DNA of 64,000 nt from Natronobiforma cellulositropha (GCF_025629245.1 NZ_JANZXN010000006.1:1-64000), one strand, 5' to 3'. Shown: positions 54,042 to 63,063, counted from the first letter of the stretch. Program-made: numbers and translations. Notes: generated from the letters alone by a model not told the origin.

Positions 54042-54338
54042 ATGCGCGTGAGTGACGAGACGACGCGCCAGCGGATACGCGAGGCGCTCCGATCGGAACC
54101 GGCGACGCCGAGTTCGCTGGCAGCAACGTTCGATCTCACCCCCGACGCCGCACTGGGACACGTCGAACACGTCGCACGGAGCGTCGACGGAGCCGACGAC
54201 GACGAGCAGGTCCTCGTCGCCCCGCCGACGTGCACTTCGTGTGGCTTCGACGACTTCGACGACCTCCTGAACCGGCCGTCGCGCTGTCCGCACTGTCGGG
54301 GCGAATCGGTGAGCGAACCGACGATCACGATCGAGTGA
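54042..54338 (+). CDS. HTH/zinc-ribbon transcriptional regulator (COG3357-like)
   Basis: A 98-residue protein: a winged-helix half (T-T-R-Q-R-I-R-E-A-L-R-S, S-S-L-A-A-T-F-D-L-T) and a zinc ribbon with C-T-S-C and C-P-H-C. This is the design of COG3357 archaeal regulators. Targets unknown. ATG at 54042 is chosen over the upstream one at 53982. Confidence 0.85.
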   Translation: MRVSDETTRQRIREALRSEPATPSSLAATFDLTPDAALGHVEHVARSVDGADDDEQVLVAPPTCTSCGFDDFDDLLNRPSRCPHCRGESVSEPTITIE

Positions 54339-54499
54339 GATCCCTCGCGATGTCGACACGCCTATTTACGCGGACGGATACTGCTCGAACAGACCTTCGA
54401 GTGTGCGACCAGTCCGTGTGTACGGCCTTCGACCGACGAGCGACTGGTTACAGACCGGTGTACGCCCCCGAACAACGCCTCCGTAGGTCCGGAGAACGC

Positions 54500-54862
54500 A
54501 TGACGACTACCTCGCCACCCTCGGACGGAGACTGCATCAGAACCGTACTGGCGATCCTCGAGTGGATCGACGACAACGACGTCTCGGATGCAGCGCTCTC
54601 GGAGGCGTTTCACATCCTGATGGACGAGCGCCGGCGGACCACGCTCGAGGTCGTCCACACCTACGGCGAAGCGCTCACGCTCGCCGACGTCGCCGAGGAG
54701 GTCGCCACTCGAGAGTACGACCGTGCGGTCACCGACATCTCGGCCGAGACGATCAGCGAGGTGTACATCTCGCTGTACCACGACCACCTGCCGCGGCTCA
54801 CCGACGCCGGACTGCTCGAGTACGAACAGGAGCGCGACCTCGTCGCACCCGGCTCGGCCTGA
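54500..54862 (+). CDS. Winged-helix regulator-like protein (DUF7344-type)
   Basis: A 120-residue acidic protein with a predicted winged helix: F-H-I-L-M-D-E-R-R-R-T-T-L-E-V-V and L-Y-H-D-H-L-P-R-L-T-D-A-G-L-L-E-Y. This is the pattern of the DUF7344 family of haloarchaeal regulators. It may sense light or redox in some members; nothing here shows this. It marks the left edge of the AT-rich accessory stretch. Confidence 0.82.
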   Translation: MTTTSPPSDGDCIRTVLAILEWIDDNDVSDAALSEAFHILMDERRRTTLEVVHTYGEALTLADVAEEVATREYDRAVTDISAETISEVYISLYHDHLPRLTDAGLLEYEQERDLVAPGSA

Positions 54863-54903
54863 GTCGGCCAGCGTTTAGCTAAAGACCAATTCTAACCGTC
54901 AAT

Positions 54904-55083
54904 ACCGACGGGTTTCGAGAAGACGGCCCCTGAAGGAGGACGACGCATTCGACCGCGAGTACGTCGTTCATGGGAAATGCGCGGATGAAGACATCCGCGT
55001 CAATACCTGCGAGAGCCACGAATCGCTGGTTCGGCATGGCTGTCGCCACATCGAGGCATCTCGAAGGATAAACTCACACAGTA
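54904..55083 (+). pseudogene. IS1595-type transposase fragment, frameshifted
   Basis: The sequence encodes pieces of the catalytic end of an IS1595-family transposase: T-D-G-F-R, then D-D-A-F-D-R-E-Y-V-V-H-G, then D-I-R-V-N-T-C-E-S-H, then in another frame W-L-S-P-H-R-G-I-S-K-D-K-L-T. At least two frame changes occur; the second at about 55035 looks like loss of one base in a C-C-A-T-G-G context. N-terminus and C-terminus are missing. A MITE sits at the broken end. Confidence 0.78.
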
Positions 55084-55091
55084 CCGAGCCA

Positions 55092-55343
55092 GGTGGTGTT
55101 TAGTTTAGCTCGATCCGCCGATCCGTTGGCCGCGAACGCCCAGAAAGCCCCGACGCTCTCGAGGGCTGCGACTCGCTGTCGTTCGAGAGAGCAGCGCTCT
55201 CTCGTGACTGAGCGAATCGGAGATTCGCGAGGTCACGAAACGGCTGCGCCGTTTCGAACGATCTCGCACCTCGGGAGCGTCGCCCCTTTCAGCCCCAGCC
55301 AGCGGCGGTTGGTCGGCTGGTTTTCGCCTAACTAAACACGACC
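55092..55343. mobile_element. MITE-like element, 252 bp, with 8-bp target duplication
   Basis: Left end GGTGGTGTTTAGTTTAG and right end (reverse complement) GGTCGTGTTTAGTTAGG are terminal inverted repeats. CCGAGCCA flanks both sides (55084-55091 and 55344-55351), an 8-bp target duplication as made by IS1595-type elements. Inside are three tight hairpins: CGAGAGAGC/GCTCTCTCG (55184-55204), CGAATC/GATTCG (55213-55227), CGAAACGGC/GCCGTTTCG (55236-55256). No transposase is encoded, so it needs a helper. Confidence 0.82.
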
Positions 55344-55361
55344 CCGAGCCAAGGCCAAACA

Positions 55362-55367
55362 TATAAA
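55362..55367 (+). promoter_or_regulatory. TATA box of the AT-rich membrane protein gene
   Basis: TATAAA, 25-30 bp before ATG 55392 and only 10 bp beyond the right target duplication of the MITE. Spacing predicts a leaderless transcript. Confidence 0.6.
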
Positions 55368-55391
55368 TGTACCCAGGTTGTAACTTGTCCC

Positions 55392-55748
55392 ATGCCATTT
55401 GAAGAAATTACAACAGGATCAATTATTGTTATTATGTTCTCAGTTTCTATGGTAGTAGTGAGTGCAGTAAGCCTCATTGATATAGTTCTAGCCTCTAACA
55501 GCGTGAAGAAATCACGAGGTGGAAAAGTAATTTCATTTGGCTGGATACTCGTTGGGACAGGAGGCATTGGAATGATTGCATTGGTCACAACAGATACTAC
55601 GATTTCTGTACCACTTGCATTTGTGGGACTTCTCTTTACACTCAGCCTGCTCAGCTACGAGGCGATCCTTTATAATAGAAGTGGAATGGATGATAGGGTG
55701 CGCCCAAGTGCGCAGTGGTTGTTAAATCACACTAGAGGGAATAAATGA
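55392..55748 (+). CDS. AT-rich membrane protein, three helices, unrecognised
   Basis: A 118-residue protein with helices near 9-33, 46-66 and 70-92 and a polar tail. Codons end mostly in A or T, the reverse of all neighbours, so it was acquired from elsewhere or is under relaxed constraint. No family is recognised. It faces the Tat-exported protein at 56246 across 500 bp of mobile-element debris; an immunity-type role is only a guess. Confidence 0.6.
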   Translation: MPFEEITTGSIIVIMFSVSMVVVSAVSLIDIVLASNSVKKSRGGKVISFGWILVGTGGIGMIALVTTDTTISVPLAFVGLLFTLSLLSYEAILYNRSGMDDRVRPSAQWLLNHTRGNK

Positions 55749-55769
55749 CGACTTCTTCTGGAAGACCTG

Positions 55770-55880
55770 AAGGGAGAGCAATCCGGGACAGTTCGAACAC
55801 TGATATCGCTGCACCATAGGCGTTGCTCCGTGTCGCGTATATCTGCCACACTCATAGAGGTTGGTTCTGCTGCAATTATC
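55770..55880 (-). pseudogene. Transposase zinc-ribbon fragment
   Basis: On the minus strand the frame reads E-C-G-R-Y-T-R-H-G, then V-Q-R-Y-Q-C-S-N-C. The Q-R-Y-Q-C-x-x-C motif is the second zinc knuckle found at the start of many transposases. No catalytic part follows, and the flanks are unrelated, so this is a remnant. Confidence 0.5.
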
Positions 55881-56083
55881 GTGCTTAGTTAAGCGAGTTC
55901 CACCAAACGGCGAAGGCTTGTAACCGAGTTCGGCGGTTGTTGGATCAACGTAACTGAAGCTATTACTGAACGAGGAAGTACGTAAATTCGGTCCAGTCGC
56001 TACAACCACTAAGGCGGGCGATTTTCGCCGTGAATCAGCTGAAAATCACCCGCCTCATCCATCAGCCTTAATTAAACGCGACC
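55879..56083. repeat. Diverged inverted-repeat pair resembling the MITE ends
   Basis: TCGTGCTTAGTTAAG (55879-55893) and the reverse complement of 56067-56081, TCGCGTTTAATTAAG, agree at 12 of 15 positions and resemble the ends of the 55092 element. They bound about 205 bp without a gene. No target duplication is seen, so this may be an old or rearranged copy. Confidence 0.5.
56013..56054. terminator. Hairpin with 14-bp arms
   Basis: GGCGGGCGATTTTC (56013-56026) and GAAAATCACCCGCC (56041-56054) pair at 13 of 14 positions around a 14-nt loop. It lies inside the diverged element between two convergent AT-rich genes and could end transcription from either. The remaining 56090-56245 is AT-rich and has no supportable gene. 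Confidence 0.45.
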
Positions 56084-56245
56084 AGATATTCAGTCGGAAT
56101 AGATAAACCAACAAATTGTAAAGTCAGATATGCTTTTGAAAGCTCTCTAAATATAAGCCGGTCACATCCATAGGGAGGGTTAATATCGCACCACCCATAC
56201 CAATAAAAATTATATATATTCTTGAGACGATTATATTAATGTATT

Positions 56246-57046
56246 TTATTGTGGTTGGAATGTTATTCCAATACCCGGTACTGGGGGGGCTGCAGGATAA
56301 TGACGAATACGAACACCGCACCCTTCATTGGCCTCAAATATTAGCGTTGCACCGAGACCTGCGAGGACAGCAGCAACCCCCGAAACGACGCTAGCAGGAG
56401 CACCGATCCCGGTGGAAGCAGCAATCTTTGCTCCAATCACACCTGCTGCTGCTCCAGATGCCATCGCCGCCGCGATATTACGGCTCAGGCTATCGTCGAA
56501 GTAAAACGCGTGTCGTACTCCTCCACGCCAGGTGGTTTCTGCTTCATAATCGTTTCTTCCGCAGAGAGTATTGGTTTGCTGTGATTGACGATGTACGTTG
56601 AGTCCACTCGACGAACGCACCGAAACGTTCGTACTTGGTGGCTGTGATGGACCATGTTCGTTAAGTCCCTTCTGCGTTGGGACTACCCATGGTTCACCAT
56701 CTCTTTCTTCAAATCGGACATAACCATCAGATTTGGCTTCATTCAATCCTTCCACCCCCATCTGCACGTACCCATCAAGGTCGGTGTGCGAGACATCTGC
56801 AGTACTTTTTTCCGCTTGAGACGAGGAAACAGACCTCTCTGGGCCTCTATACACGAGCTCTCCATCTTCAAGTTCAACTTCCACTTCTTTTGAGTCGGTG
56901 TTTTTCCCCTTGTTCGCTTGAGCACTCGTCATCAGTGCTGTAGTTGTGAACAAACCAGCTGTGGCTGTTCGTACAAATTTCCGTCTCGTCTTTGGATCCC
57001 AGTCGCTATTGTTCACGGAAATTGTATTTGCGCATTGCCGACACAT
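56246..57046 (-). CDS. Tat-exported halocin-like precursor (putative)
   Basis: A 266-residue protein from ATG 57046; the in-frame GTG at 57016 is equally good because a TTTATG box lies 30 bp before it. The signal is twin-arginine (K-T-R-R-K-F-V-R-T-A, then a hydrophobic stretch to A-Q-A). The middle is acidic and Ser/Gln-rich. The last 80 residues contain a long hydrophobic Gly/Ala segment (about 190-236) flanked by two cysteines (162 and 243) and a Pro-rich tail. Halocin C8 is likewise a Tat-exported precursor of similar length with a hydrophobic C-terminal peptide, but I see no direct sequence match. AT-rich codons set it apart from the core genome. Confidence 0.65.
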   Translation of the reverse strand: MCRQCANTISVNNSDWDPKTRRKFVRTATAGLFTTTALMTSAQANKGKNTDSKEVEVELEDGELVYRGPERSVSSSQAEKSTADVSHTDLDGYVQMGVEGLNEAKSDGYVRFEERDGEPWVVPTQKGLNEHGPSQPPSTNVSVRSSSGLNVHRQSQQTNTLCGRNDYEAETTWRGGVRHAFYFDDSLSRNIAAAMASGAAAGVIGAKIAASTGIGAPASVVSGVAAVLAGLGATLIFEANEGCGVRIRHYPAAPPVPGIGITFQPQ

Positions 57047-57086
57047 AAATGTTATTGATTTAGGACCTCTTGGAATGAAGACGACG

Positions 57087-58163
57087 ATGGACACCCTTCT
57101 CGTCTACGGCTCGTACGGCTACACCGGCGACCTGATCGTCCGCGAAGCACTCGCTCGAGGCGGTGCCCCGGTCCTCGCCGGGCGCGATCCGGATCGGCTC
57201 CGCGAACAGGCGGACGCCCACGGACTCGAGCACCGGGCGTTCGCCATCGAGGACGACGCCACGCTCGGCGGCGAACTCGAGCCGTTCGACGCCGTCGTAA
57301 ATTGCGCGGGTCCGTTCGTCGACACCGCCGACTCGCTCGTCTCGGCCTGTCTCGAGGCGGGCACCGACTACCTCGACATCACGGGCGAGTACGAGGTGTT
57401 CGCTCGGCTGGCGGCGACCGACGAGCGAGCGCGAGACGCGGGCGTCACGCTCCTCCCCGGCGTCGGATTCGAGGTCGTCCCCTCGGACTGTCTGGCAGGC
57501 TTTCTCGCCGGCGAACTGCCCACGGCGAGTGACCTCACCCTCGCGATCTCGGGGAGGCCGTCGTTCTCGCGCGGCACCGCCCGAACGCTGCTCCGGTACC
57601 TCGGTGACGGTGGACTGATCCGCCGGGACGGGCAGCTGTACCGGGTCCCACGCGCCCACGACACGCGCGAGGTCGACTTCGGCGACGGCCGGGGACCGAC
57701 GAGGGTGGTGACGGCTCCCTGGGGCGACATCGTCACCGCCCCCTACAGCACCGGCATCGGAAACGTCACCGGCTTCGCCGACGTACCGAACCCCGCGATC
57801 TGGGCGATGCGAGCGAACGACACGCTCTCGCTCGAGCGCGTGCTCGGCTCACGGCCGCTCAGAGCGGCGCTCGAGCGACTGGTCGACGTCGGTGTCGGCG
57901 ACCCCTCCCCGGCCGAACGCGAACGTGACCGGGTGACGATCTGGGGAGAAGTGACCGACGGCGAACGGACGGTCAGCGCCAGGCTCGAGACGCCGGACCC
58001 CTACACGCTGACCGCCGAGTCGGCCGTCGTCGCCGCCGAGCGACTCCTCGATGGTGGCGTCGACGCTGGCTTTCAGACCCCGGTCACCGCCTTCGGCCAC
58101 GAGGTCGTCACCGAGTGCTCGGGCGTCGAGGGTCCCTTACTCGAGACTCGCGAGGTCGCCTGA
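57087..58163 (+). CDS. Saccharopine dehydrogenase-like NAD(P)-binding reductase
   Basis: A 358-residue protein starting MDTLLVYGSYGYTGDLIVRE, a Rossmann motif of trans-acting enoyl reductases and saccharopine-dehydrogenase-like proteins. Further matches are V-N-C-A-G-P-F, D-Y-L-D-I-T-G-E and P-G-V-G-F-E-V-V-P-S-D. Such proteins reduce lipids or polyketides in other organisms; the archaeal substrate is unknown. ATG 57075 is an alternative start. This gene marks the return of GC-rich core DNA. Confidence 0.85.
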   Translation: MDTLLVYGSYGYTGDLIVREALARGGAPVLAGRDPDRLREQADAHGLEHRAFAIEDDATLGGELEPFDAVVNCAGPFVDTADSLVSACLEAGTDYLDITGEYEVFARLAATDERARDAGVTLLPGVGFEVVPSDCLAGFLAGELPTASDLTLAISGRPSFSRGTARTLLRYLGDGGLIRRDGQLYRVPRAHDTREVDFGDGRGPTRVVTAPWGDIVTAPYSTGIGNVTGFADVPNPAIWAMRANDTLSLERVLGSRPLRAALERLVDVGVGDPSPAERERDRVTIWGEVTDGERTVSARLETPDPYTLTAESAVVAAERLLDGGVDAGFQTPVTAFGHEVVTECSGVEGPLLETREVA

Positions 58164-58179
58164 AGCGCGAAATGCGTCC

Positions 58180-59049
58180 TCAGGTCCCGCCGTAACAGGT
58201 CCGTTCGACGCGTTTGTCGAACAGCCGCGAGAGCAGCGCCGTCACCGGACCCGCGTCGACCGCGAGTCCGTCGACGCTCGTCACCGGTCTGACCTCCCAG
58301 GTGGTGTTCGTGAGGAACACCTCGTCGGCTTCGCGGACGGCCGTCGGCTCGTAGAAGCCCTCGGAGACGGGAATCCCCGCCTCTTCGGCCAGCTCGAGGA
58401 CGACCGCCCGTGTGATGCCGGGGAGGACCGGTCCCGCCGTCGTCGGCGTGTGCAGTCCCGATTCGGTGACGAAGAAGACGTTGCTCGTCGTCCCCTCGGC
58501 GACGTAGCCCTCGAGGTCGCGCACGAGCGCCTCGTCGGCGTCGTAGAGTTCGGTGCGTGCGAGGATCCCCGGGAGGTAGTTGTGCGTCTTCGCCGCCGCC
58601 GGAAGGGACGCATCCGGGACGCGCCGGGCTTTCACCGTCTGGAGCGTCGCCGGGCCGTCGTAGACCGGCTCACCCTCGAGCCCGCCCCGCGGAAGCGGTT
58701 TGACGTAGACGACGACCGTCGGCTCGACCGCGGGCCGTGGCGTGAGCGTCCCCGGCTGGACGCCGCGCGTGATCGAGAGGCGGACGTAAGCGTCTGCGAA
58801 GTCGTTCGCCACGAGCGTCTCGTCGATCCGGTCGCGAAGCGCCTCCCGTGAGAGACCGTGCTCGAGCGAGAGCGCGTCACAGGTTCGCTCGAGGCGCTCG
58901 GCGTGAGCCGCCCACTCGAAGAGGTCGCCGCCGTAGGCCCGGAGGGTCTCGAACGCGCCGTCGCCGTAGCGAAAGCCACGGTCGTCGACCGACACCGTCG
59001 CCTCGGCACGCGGGACGAGGTCGCCGTCGACGTGGTAGTAGGTCGTCAT
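58180..59049 (-). CDS. pabC: Aminodeoxychorismate lyase-type PLP enzyme
   Basis: A 289-residue class IV aminotransferase fold protein. The PLP Lys is Lys154 in A-K-T-H-N-Y-L-P; D-R-G-F-R-Y-G-D-G-A-F-E and E-G-T-T-S-N-V-F-F are the usual flanking boxes. In this operon it should release pyruvate from aminodeoxychorismate to give p-aminobenzoate. A branched-chain aminotransferase is the alternative, but the gene order argues for PabC. Its ATG overlaps the pabA stop by four bases. Confidence 0.88.
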   Translation of the reverse strand: MTTYYHVDGDLVPRAEATVSVDDRGFRYGDGAFETLRAYGGDLFEWAAHAERLERTCDALSLEHGLSREALRDRIDETLVANDFADAYVRLSITRGVQPGTLTPRPAVEPTVVVYVKPLPRGGLEGEPVYDGPATLQTVKARRVPDASLPAAAKTHNYLPGILARTELYDADEALVRDLEGYVAEGTTSNVFFVTESGLHTPTTAGPVLPGITRAVVLELAEEAGIPVSEGFYEPTAVREADEVFLTNTTWEVRPVTSVDGLAVDAGPVTALLSRLFDKRVERTCYGGT

Positions 59050-59711
59050 CGCACACTCCGCTCCCTGGTGGCGAACGCACAGAAGTTCTCGATGAGGCGT
59101 TTGCCCACCTCGAGTGAGATGCGTTCGCCTGCGAGCGAAGGGGTGCCGGCCTGCTGGCCGTCGTCACTCTCGCGCGTCAGGATGCTCTCGGGGTGGAACT
59201 GGACGCCGAGGTGTGGTTTCTCGCGGTGGGCGACCGCCATGAGGACGCCGCGCTCGTCGGCGGTCCGGGCGGTCTCGCGGAGGGGCGCGGGTAAGTCCTC
59301 GCGTTCGACGGCGAGTGAGTGGTACCGGCCGACCTGGAACGTCTCCGGCAGCCCTTCGAAGAGTCCGCGGCCGTCGTGGGTGACCCGCGAGGGCTTGCCG
59401 TGGACGACCGTCGGCGCGTGGACGACGGGCGCACCGTTGGCCGCACACAGCGCCTGGTGGCCGAGACACACCCCGAGGATGGGAATCTCGGTCTCCGCGA
59501 ACAGCGGAATCGAGATGCCCGCCTCCTGGGGAGTCCCCGGTCCCGGCGAGACGACGATGCCCGTCGGCTCGAGGTCGCACACCTCGGCGACGGTGAGCGC
59601 GTCGTTTCGCTCGACGAGCACCTCGTCGGCCACCTCGCCGACGTACTGCACGAGGTTGTAGGCGAACGAGTCGTAGTTGTCGACGACGAGGATGCGAACG
59701 TCCTCAGACAC
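59046..59711 (-). CDS. pabA: Aminodeoxychorismate synthase glutaminase subunit
   Basis: A 221-residue class I glutamine amidotransferase. It shows [15 protein letters not shown], the nucleophile elbow G-V-C-L-G-H-Q (Cys82), and V-Q-F-H-P-E-S with the His-Glu pair. TrpG is nearly identical in sequence; the neighbour pabB and pabC decide in favour of PabA. Start is GTG 59711, 8 bp inside pabB, indicating coupled translation. Confidence 0.9.
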   Translation of the reverse strand: MSEDVRILVVDNYDSFAYNLVQYVGEVADEVLVERNDALTVAEVCDLEPTGIVVSPGPGTPQEAGISIPLFAETEIPILGVCLGHQALCAANGAPVVHAPTVVHGKPSRVTHDGRGLFEGLPETFQVGRYHSLAVEREDLPAPLRETARTADERGVLMAVAHREKPHLGVQFHPESILTRESDDGQQAGTPSLAGERISLEVGKRLIENFCAFATRERSVR

Positions 59712-61308
59712 CGCGATCACCCGCGTTGGCGTGGCCGTTACCCTCACGCCGCTCGCTCGCACCCTCGAGTGCGCGGCCGCCGTCTGTCTCGAGGTCGACC
59801 GTCATCGCCGCCCGGTCGCCGAGAGCCTCGTCGACGGCGGTGACGAGCGCGCGCGCCTTATCGAGCGTCTCCTCGTACTCGCGGTACGGCTCCGAGTCGT
59901 GGACGATACCCGCCCCCACCCGGAGGTGGTACTCCTCGCCGTAGCGGACCAGTGTCCGGATCACGATGTTGAGCGTCGCCCGGCCGTCGAAGCCGAACAA
60001 CCCCACACTGCCGGTGTAGGGACCGCGCCGGGTCGACTCGAGTTCGTCGATGATCTCCATCGTCCGGGGCTTCGGCGCGCCGGTGATCGTCCCGCCAGGG
60101 AAGACCGCCGCGATGGCGTCGGCGAGCGAGCAGTCGCCTCTGAGGGTGCCGGTGACGTTCGAGACGAGGTGCATCACCTCGGAGTAGCGATCCACCCGCC
60201 GGTACTCCTCGACGGCGACGCTACCGTACTCGCTGACCTTCCCCAGGTCGTTTCGCTCGAGGTCGACTAACATCGCGTGTTCGGCGCGCTCTTTCTCGTC
60301 ACCGAGGAGGTCCGCCTCGAGCACCGCGTCCTCCGCTGGGGTCGCCCCCCGCGGACGCGTCCCCGCGATTGGCTCCGTCCGCAACCCGTCGCCGACCCGC
60401 TCGAGGAGGAGTTCGGGACTCGCACTCACGAGGTCGGCCGACGGAAACTCGAGCAGGCAGGAGTACGGCGCGGGGTTGACACTGCGCAGCGCCTCGTAGG
60501 CGGCGACCGGGTGGACCGCCGCCGGGGCGACCAGCCGCTGGGAGACGTTCGCCTGGAAGGTCTCGCCCTCGTGGACGTACGCTTTGACCCGGCGAACGCG
60601 CTCTGCGAACGCCTCGCGGCCACAGGCGCTCTCGAAGCGCGCCTCGTCGGCGCGTACCGGCGGCTCCTCGAGCGGTGGCTCACCGCTTCCGAGTACGTCC
60701 GCGAGTTCCAGCGCCCGCTCGAGACCGCGCTCGTAGGCGTCGTCCGCGTCGTGGTCCTCGACGCGCGGACACGCCGTGATCCGGACCTCGAGTCCGCCCT
60801 CGTCGGTCTCGGCCGGCGACTCCCAGGAGACCAGCCGATCGAACAGCGCCACCTCCAGGTGGGGCAGCCCACGGTCGTCGACGGCCGACGCGGGCAACGC
60901 CTCGAGTTCGCGCGCCACGTCGTAGGAGAGCCACCCCACGACACCGCAGGGGTAGGCGACCGAACAGTCGCCGCGAACGAGCGTCTCACCCGCCAGCAGC
61001 CCCTCGAGTGCGGCGAGTGATGGTGCCGTCGTCACACCGTCAGCCGCCTGCGAGCGGACGGCCGCGTCGGGGTACGCCGTCAGCCGCTCGAGCGGGTCGA
61101 CACCGAAGTAGTTCCCACCTGGCTGGCCGCCGCTCGTCTCCAAGAACACCCCCGGACCGTCGAACGCGTCTCGAGCGCGCCGGTAGGCGAGAAACGGATC
61201 GTCGACGCGGGTTCGGACCTCGACGGGGATACGTGCGCCCGCTGGCGCGTCGTCGCTGGCGTGTCGAAACGCCGCCGCCGTCGTCTCCACCCGAACCCGA
61301 TCCCTCAT
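59704..61308 (-). CDS. pabB: Aminodeoxychorismate synthase component I
   Basis: A 534-residue chorismate-binding enzyme. Family boxes are [19 protein letters not shown] and [11 protein letters not shown], typical of PabB and TrpE. It adds an amino group to chorismate using ammonia from PabA. Its stop overlaps the pabA start, and pabC follows. ATG at 61308 is preferred to 61386. It is the first gene of the pabB-pabA-pabC operon. Confidence 0.92.
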   Translation of the reverse strand: MRDRVRVETTAAAFRHASDDAPAGARIPVEVRTRVDDPFLAYRRARDAFDGPGVFLETSGGQPGGNYFGVDPLERLTAYPDAAVRSQAADGVTTAPSLAALEGLLAGETLVRGDCSVAYPCGVVGWLSYDVARELEALPASAVDDRGLPHLEVALFDRLVSWESPAETDEGGLEVRITACPRVEDHDADDAYERGLERALELADVLGSGEPPLEEPPVRADEARFESACGREAFAERVRRVKAYVHEGETFQANVSQRLVAPAAVHPVAAYEALRSVNPAPYSCLLEFPSADLVSASPELLLERVGDGLRTEPIAGTRPRGATPAEDAVLEADLLGDEKERAEHAMLVDLERNDLGKVSEYGSVAVEEYRRVDRYSEVMHLVSNVTGTLRGDCSLADAIAAVFPGGTITGAPKPRTMEIIDELESTRRGPYTGSVGLFGFDGRATLNIVIRTLVRYGEEYHLRVGAGIVHDSEPYREYEETLDKARALVTAVDEALGDRAAMTVDLETDGGRALEGASERREGNGHANAGDRGV

Positions 61309-61459
61309 AGTCACGAAAACGTACCGCCCGCGTAATCCTCTTGCGGTTTCTGCCGATTCCGCCGGCACCTTGCTACGGACGCCCACCGCATCGATGAACG
61401 CGAGAGCGGGTGCGTCCGGCCGGCGTTACGGTCGGTGAACGGCCGCGAGAGCGGCGATA

Positions 61460-62092
61460 TCAGCGGACCTTCGCCTGGTCGATCCAGCCCTGGATACGGG
61501 TCGCCGAGACGTCCGTCTCCGCCTCGAGGTCGTCCGCGTCGGCGGCCGCAAGGTCGGCGACCGTCTCGATACCCGCACCGTTCAGGCGGTCGGCGTAGGC
61601 CGGGCCGATCCCCTTGATCACGTCGACGGATTCGGACTCGACTGCGGGTTCGCCGCTGGTTTCGGCGTCGGGGACCGCGTCGTCGCTGTCGGGACCCGCC
61701 ACTTCGGCCGGTTCGGCGGCCGAATCGTCCTCCGGCTGCTCGATCAGCGACCCAGTCGAGGCACTGGCCGTCGTCTCCGCTGCGGCCGGCTCGTCCGGGT
61801 CGACGTCCTCCTCGGTGGTGTCGGCGGCGTCTTCAGCATCGGGGGCCGCCACCTCCTCGTCGGCGTCGTCGGCGTCGTCGGTTGCTTCGTCGGTCTCGCT
61901 CGTCTCGGAGCGCACGGCGTCCGCAGTAACCGATTCGCTGGTGTCGTCGCCCGTCTCGTCCGGTTCGTCCGCCGAGACCGGCGACTCCTCACGCTCACGC
62001 TCGACGGTAACCGAGACGTCACTGCCAGGACGGTCGGCCGACCCCGACCCGCCCAGCCCCAGCAGCGATTTCAGTTTCTGAAAGATTGCCAT
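61460..62092 (-). CDS. Helix-hairpin-helix protein with long acidic linker
   Basis: A 210-residue protein. Residues 1-15 are M-A-I-F-Q-K-L-K-S-L-L-G; 25-150 are an acidic low-complexity linker of D, E, S, T, A; the last 55 form a helix-hairpin-helix pair (V-I-K-G-I-G-P-A-Y-A-D-R-L and A-D-L-A-A-A-D-A-D-D-L). HhH tails of this type bind DNA non-specifically. It lies 57 bp downstream of aroE on the same strand. Function unknown. Confidence 0.82.
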   Translation of the reverse strand: MAIFQKLKSLLGLGGSGSADRPGSDVSVTVEREREESPVSADEPDETGDDTSESVTADAVRSETSETDEATDDADDADEEVAAPDAEDAADTTEEDVDPDEPAAAETTASASTGSLIEQPEDDSAAEPAEVAGPDSDDAVPDAETSGEPAVESESVDVIKGIGPAYADRLNGAGIETVADLAAADADDLEAETDVSATRIQGWIDQAKVR

Positions 62093-62148
62093 TGCCTCGA
62101 GAGTAGTGGGTTCCGACACTTAAAGCCGGCCGATTAGCGACAGACGGT

Positions 62149-62955
62149 CTACAGGCGCGAACGCAGCGCCTCGTTCATCGCCTCGACCGGCGCGGACTCG
62201 CCGGTCCAGCGCTCGAGCGCGTCGACACCCTGATAGAGCAACATCCAGGCGCCGTCGACCGTCTGCGCACCCGCCGCGGCCGCCTCGCGGAGCAGGCGCG
62301 TCTCGAGTGGCCGGTAGACCGCGTCCATCACCGCGAGGTCGCCGTGGAGCGCGTCTGCGGGCACCGGCGTCTCGTCGGACTCCATGCCGACGCTCGTCGC
62401 GTTGACCAGCACGTCCGCCGAGGCGAGCAGCGAGGACAGTTCCTCGAGTCCGTGGCCCGACGCGCCGGGAACCGCGTCCGCGAGGCCGTGAGCGGCCGAC
62501 TCGGTCCGGTTCGCGACCGAGACGCTCGCCCCGGCGTCGGCGAGACCGAAGGCGATGGCCCGTCCCGCCCCGCCCGCGCCGACGACGACCGCCGTCGCCC
62601 CCTCGAGCGCGACCTCGTGGTCGGTCAGCGCGCGCAGCGCTCCGCTGGCGTCGGTGTTGTGGCCGGTCACCGTCTCGCCGGAGAAGTCGAGGGTGTTGAC
62701 CGCGCCGATGCGCGTCGCGAGGTCGTCCGCCTCGACGAGCGGGGAGGCGAGAACGTCCTGTTTGAACGGAATCGTGACGTTGAGTCCGGTGATGCCGAGC
62801 GCTTTTGCGCCCTCGAGCGCCGTCTCGAAGGTCTCTCGAGTCGGTTCGAAGGTGACGTAGCGCGCCTCGAGACCGAGCGCGTCGTAGGCGGCTTCGTGCA
62901 TCGGTGGCGAGAGCGAGTGACCGACGGGGTTGCCGATCAGACCGAAGACGTACAT
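62149..62955 (-). CDS. aroE: Shikimate 5-dehydrogenase
   Basis: A 268-residue enzyme that reduces 3-dehydroshikimate in the shikimate pathway. Motifs: [12 protein letters not shown] (substrate site), N-V-T-I-P-F-K-Q-D (catalytic Lys65), N-T-D-A-S-G, and the NADP loop V-G-A-G-G-A-G-R-A. Length is typical. ATG at 62955 is favoured over the upstream GTG at 62961. It is near the pab operon, which uses the chorismate made downstream of it. Confidence 0.94.
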   Translation of the reverse strand: MYVFGLIGNPVGHSLSPPMHEAAYDALGLEARYVTFEPTRETFETALEGAKALGITGLNVTIPFKQDVLASPLVEADDLATRIGAVNTLDFSGETVTGHNTDASGALRALTDHEVALEGATAVVVGAGGAGRAIAFGLADAGASVSVANRTESAAHGLADAVPGASGHGLEELSSLLASADVLVNATSVGMESDETPVPADALHGDLAVMDAVYRPLETRLLREAAAAGAQTVDGAWMLLYQGVDALERWTGESAPVEAMNEALRSRL

Positions 62956-63063
62956 ACCCACCCCTCTGGGGGCGAGCGGTATAATCGATACGGAGTGGCC
63001 ACCTGTCGGTGTTCCCCCGCCGGTTCCGGACGGTTTTTAGGACGCTCGAGAGTAGCCACAGGC

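Noticed and set aside
56124-56246. Small hydrophobic peptide after the Tat-exported protein
   Set aside because: One helix is visible on the minus strand, but there is no usable ATG, GTG or TTG before it, so it cannot be called a gene.
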